A DNA stretch of 64,000 nucleotides from contig NZ_AOIO01000039.1 in the NCBI RefSeq assembly GCF_000337555.1, forward strand, positions 70,948-134,947. Direction: 5' to 3'. Source of the DNA: Natrialba asiatica DSM 12278 (lineage in GTDB: Archaea; Halobacteriota; Halobacteria; Halobacteriales; Natrialbaceae). Each line of letters opens with the position of its first letter. Positions within the stretch are counted from its first letter, which is position 1. The translations under genes and the position numbers were made by a program. The notes under the pieces are model-generated. The model saw nothing but the letters and a program-made list of their open reading frames with translations, searched no databases and was not told where the DNA came from. Shown here piece after piece: positions 63,780 to 64,000 of the stretch.

Positions 63780-64000
63780 ATGACAACCGTCGAGGCCAAA
63801 CTGGCGGCCGCCCGCGACGAACTGGCGACCCACGACGGCATCCTCGTCGCCTTCTCGGGCGGAGTCGACTCGAGCGTCGTCGCCGCACTCGCTCACGACG
63901 CCCTCGGCGACGACGCCGTCGCCTGCACCGCGAAGAGCGAAACCCTCCCCGCCGCCGAACTCGAGGACGCAAAACGGGTCGCCGACGAGATCGGCATCCG
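63780..64000 (+). CDS. larE: LarE-like ATP-dependent sulfur transferase (5' part only)
   Basis: Only the first 73 codons are in the window. The PP-loop motif [22 protein letters not shown] and [25 protein letters not shown] match the LarE/ExsB-like sulfur transferase family, which in bacteria donates sulfur during nickel-pincer cofactor synthesis; other PP-loop ATPases (NAD synthetase, QueC) are less likely given [12 protein letters not shown]. The ATG is at 63780 and the frame is open at the right edge. No larB or larC is visible in the window. Confidence 0.8.
   Translation, partial: MTTVEAKLAAARDELATHDGILVAFSGGVDSSVVAALAHDALGDDAVACTAKSETLPAAELEDAKRVADEIGI

Overview
The window is high-GC, gene-dense archaeal chromosome from an extremely halophilic archaeon (class Halobacteria, plausibly Natrialbales; order-level placement is inference). 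Grounds: strongly acidic predicted proteins, GC-rich third codon positions, a thermosome with a GGM-rich tail, MCM, Orc1/Cdc6, TFB, RIO1 and a Pno1-type KH protein, TATA elements about 25-30 nt before start codons (leaderless transcripts), Tat/lipobox secretion signals, and genes widely seen in haloarchaea (NAD-dependent LigA, UvrB/UvrC, BofA-like, DUF2071). No complete insertion sequence, CRISPR array or prophage is visible.

Layout. 0.2-6.9 kb: a four-gene operon of AMP-forming acyl-CoA synthetase, acyl-CoA dehydrogenase and the two large subunits of a biotin acyl-CoA carboxylase; the carboxyltransferase carries an unusual small N-terminal domain. A small membrane-protein gene broken by one TGA and a cupin follow. 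7.9-11.2 kb: an iron/siderophore-type ABC importer in two transcription units, each with a palindromic TTAGG-N4-CCTAA box between TATA and ATG. 11.5-21.5 kb: Ski2-like helicase with zinc finger, BofA-like protein, tRNA-Pro(TGG) followed by a degenerate copy of its own 3' end, membrane histidine kinase, DUF502 protein, MCM, TFB, DUF2071 protein. 21.6-27.6 kb: sugar porter, VOC protein, alanine dehydrogenase/ornithine cyclodeaminase family, thermosome, Pno1-type KH protein. 27.7-33.3 kb: PAC2 protein, YfcE-type phosphodiesterase, TrpRS, Tat-lipoprotein 5'-nucleotidase, RIO1. 33.5-41.7 kb: 2Fe-2S ferredoxin with a repeat insert, LigA, PPOX protein, ABC-2 exporter, a PH-like membrane protein, UvrC. 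41.7-45.2 kb: a patch with long, AT-richer spacers holding an M29 aminopeptidase, then NhaC. 45.2-50.6 kb: SUI1 factor, two GNATs, a putative Mn/heavy-metal exporter with a one-base variant of the iron box, UvrB. 50.8-57.4 kb: DUF2267, Orc1/Cdc6, HhH-MutS-like ATPase, four-PAS histidine kinase. 57.5-64 kb: small membrane proteins, calcineurin-type phosphoesterase, ComA-like phosphosulfolactate synthase, MmgE/PrpD protein, MFS permease and the 5' end of a LarE-like gene.

Themes: genome maintenance (MCM, Orc1/Cdc6, LigA, UvrB, UvrC, MutS-like ATPase, helicase) is dispersed through the window; ribosome biogenesis and translation (KH/Pno1, RIO1, SUI1, TrpRS, tRNA-Pro) is a second theme. The most testable regulatory observation is the pair of iron-type operators beside a near-identical box with one changed arm base at the metal exporter. 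Start codons were chosen by homology and by TATA spacing; most upstream in-frame extensions were discarded.
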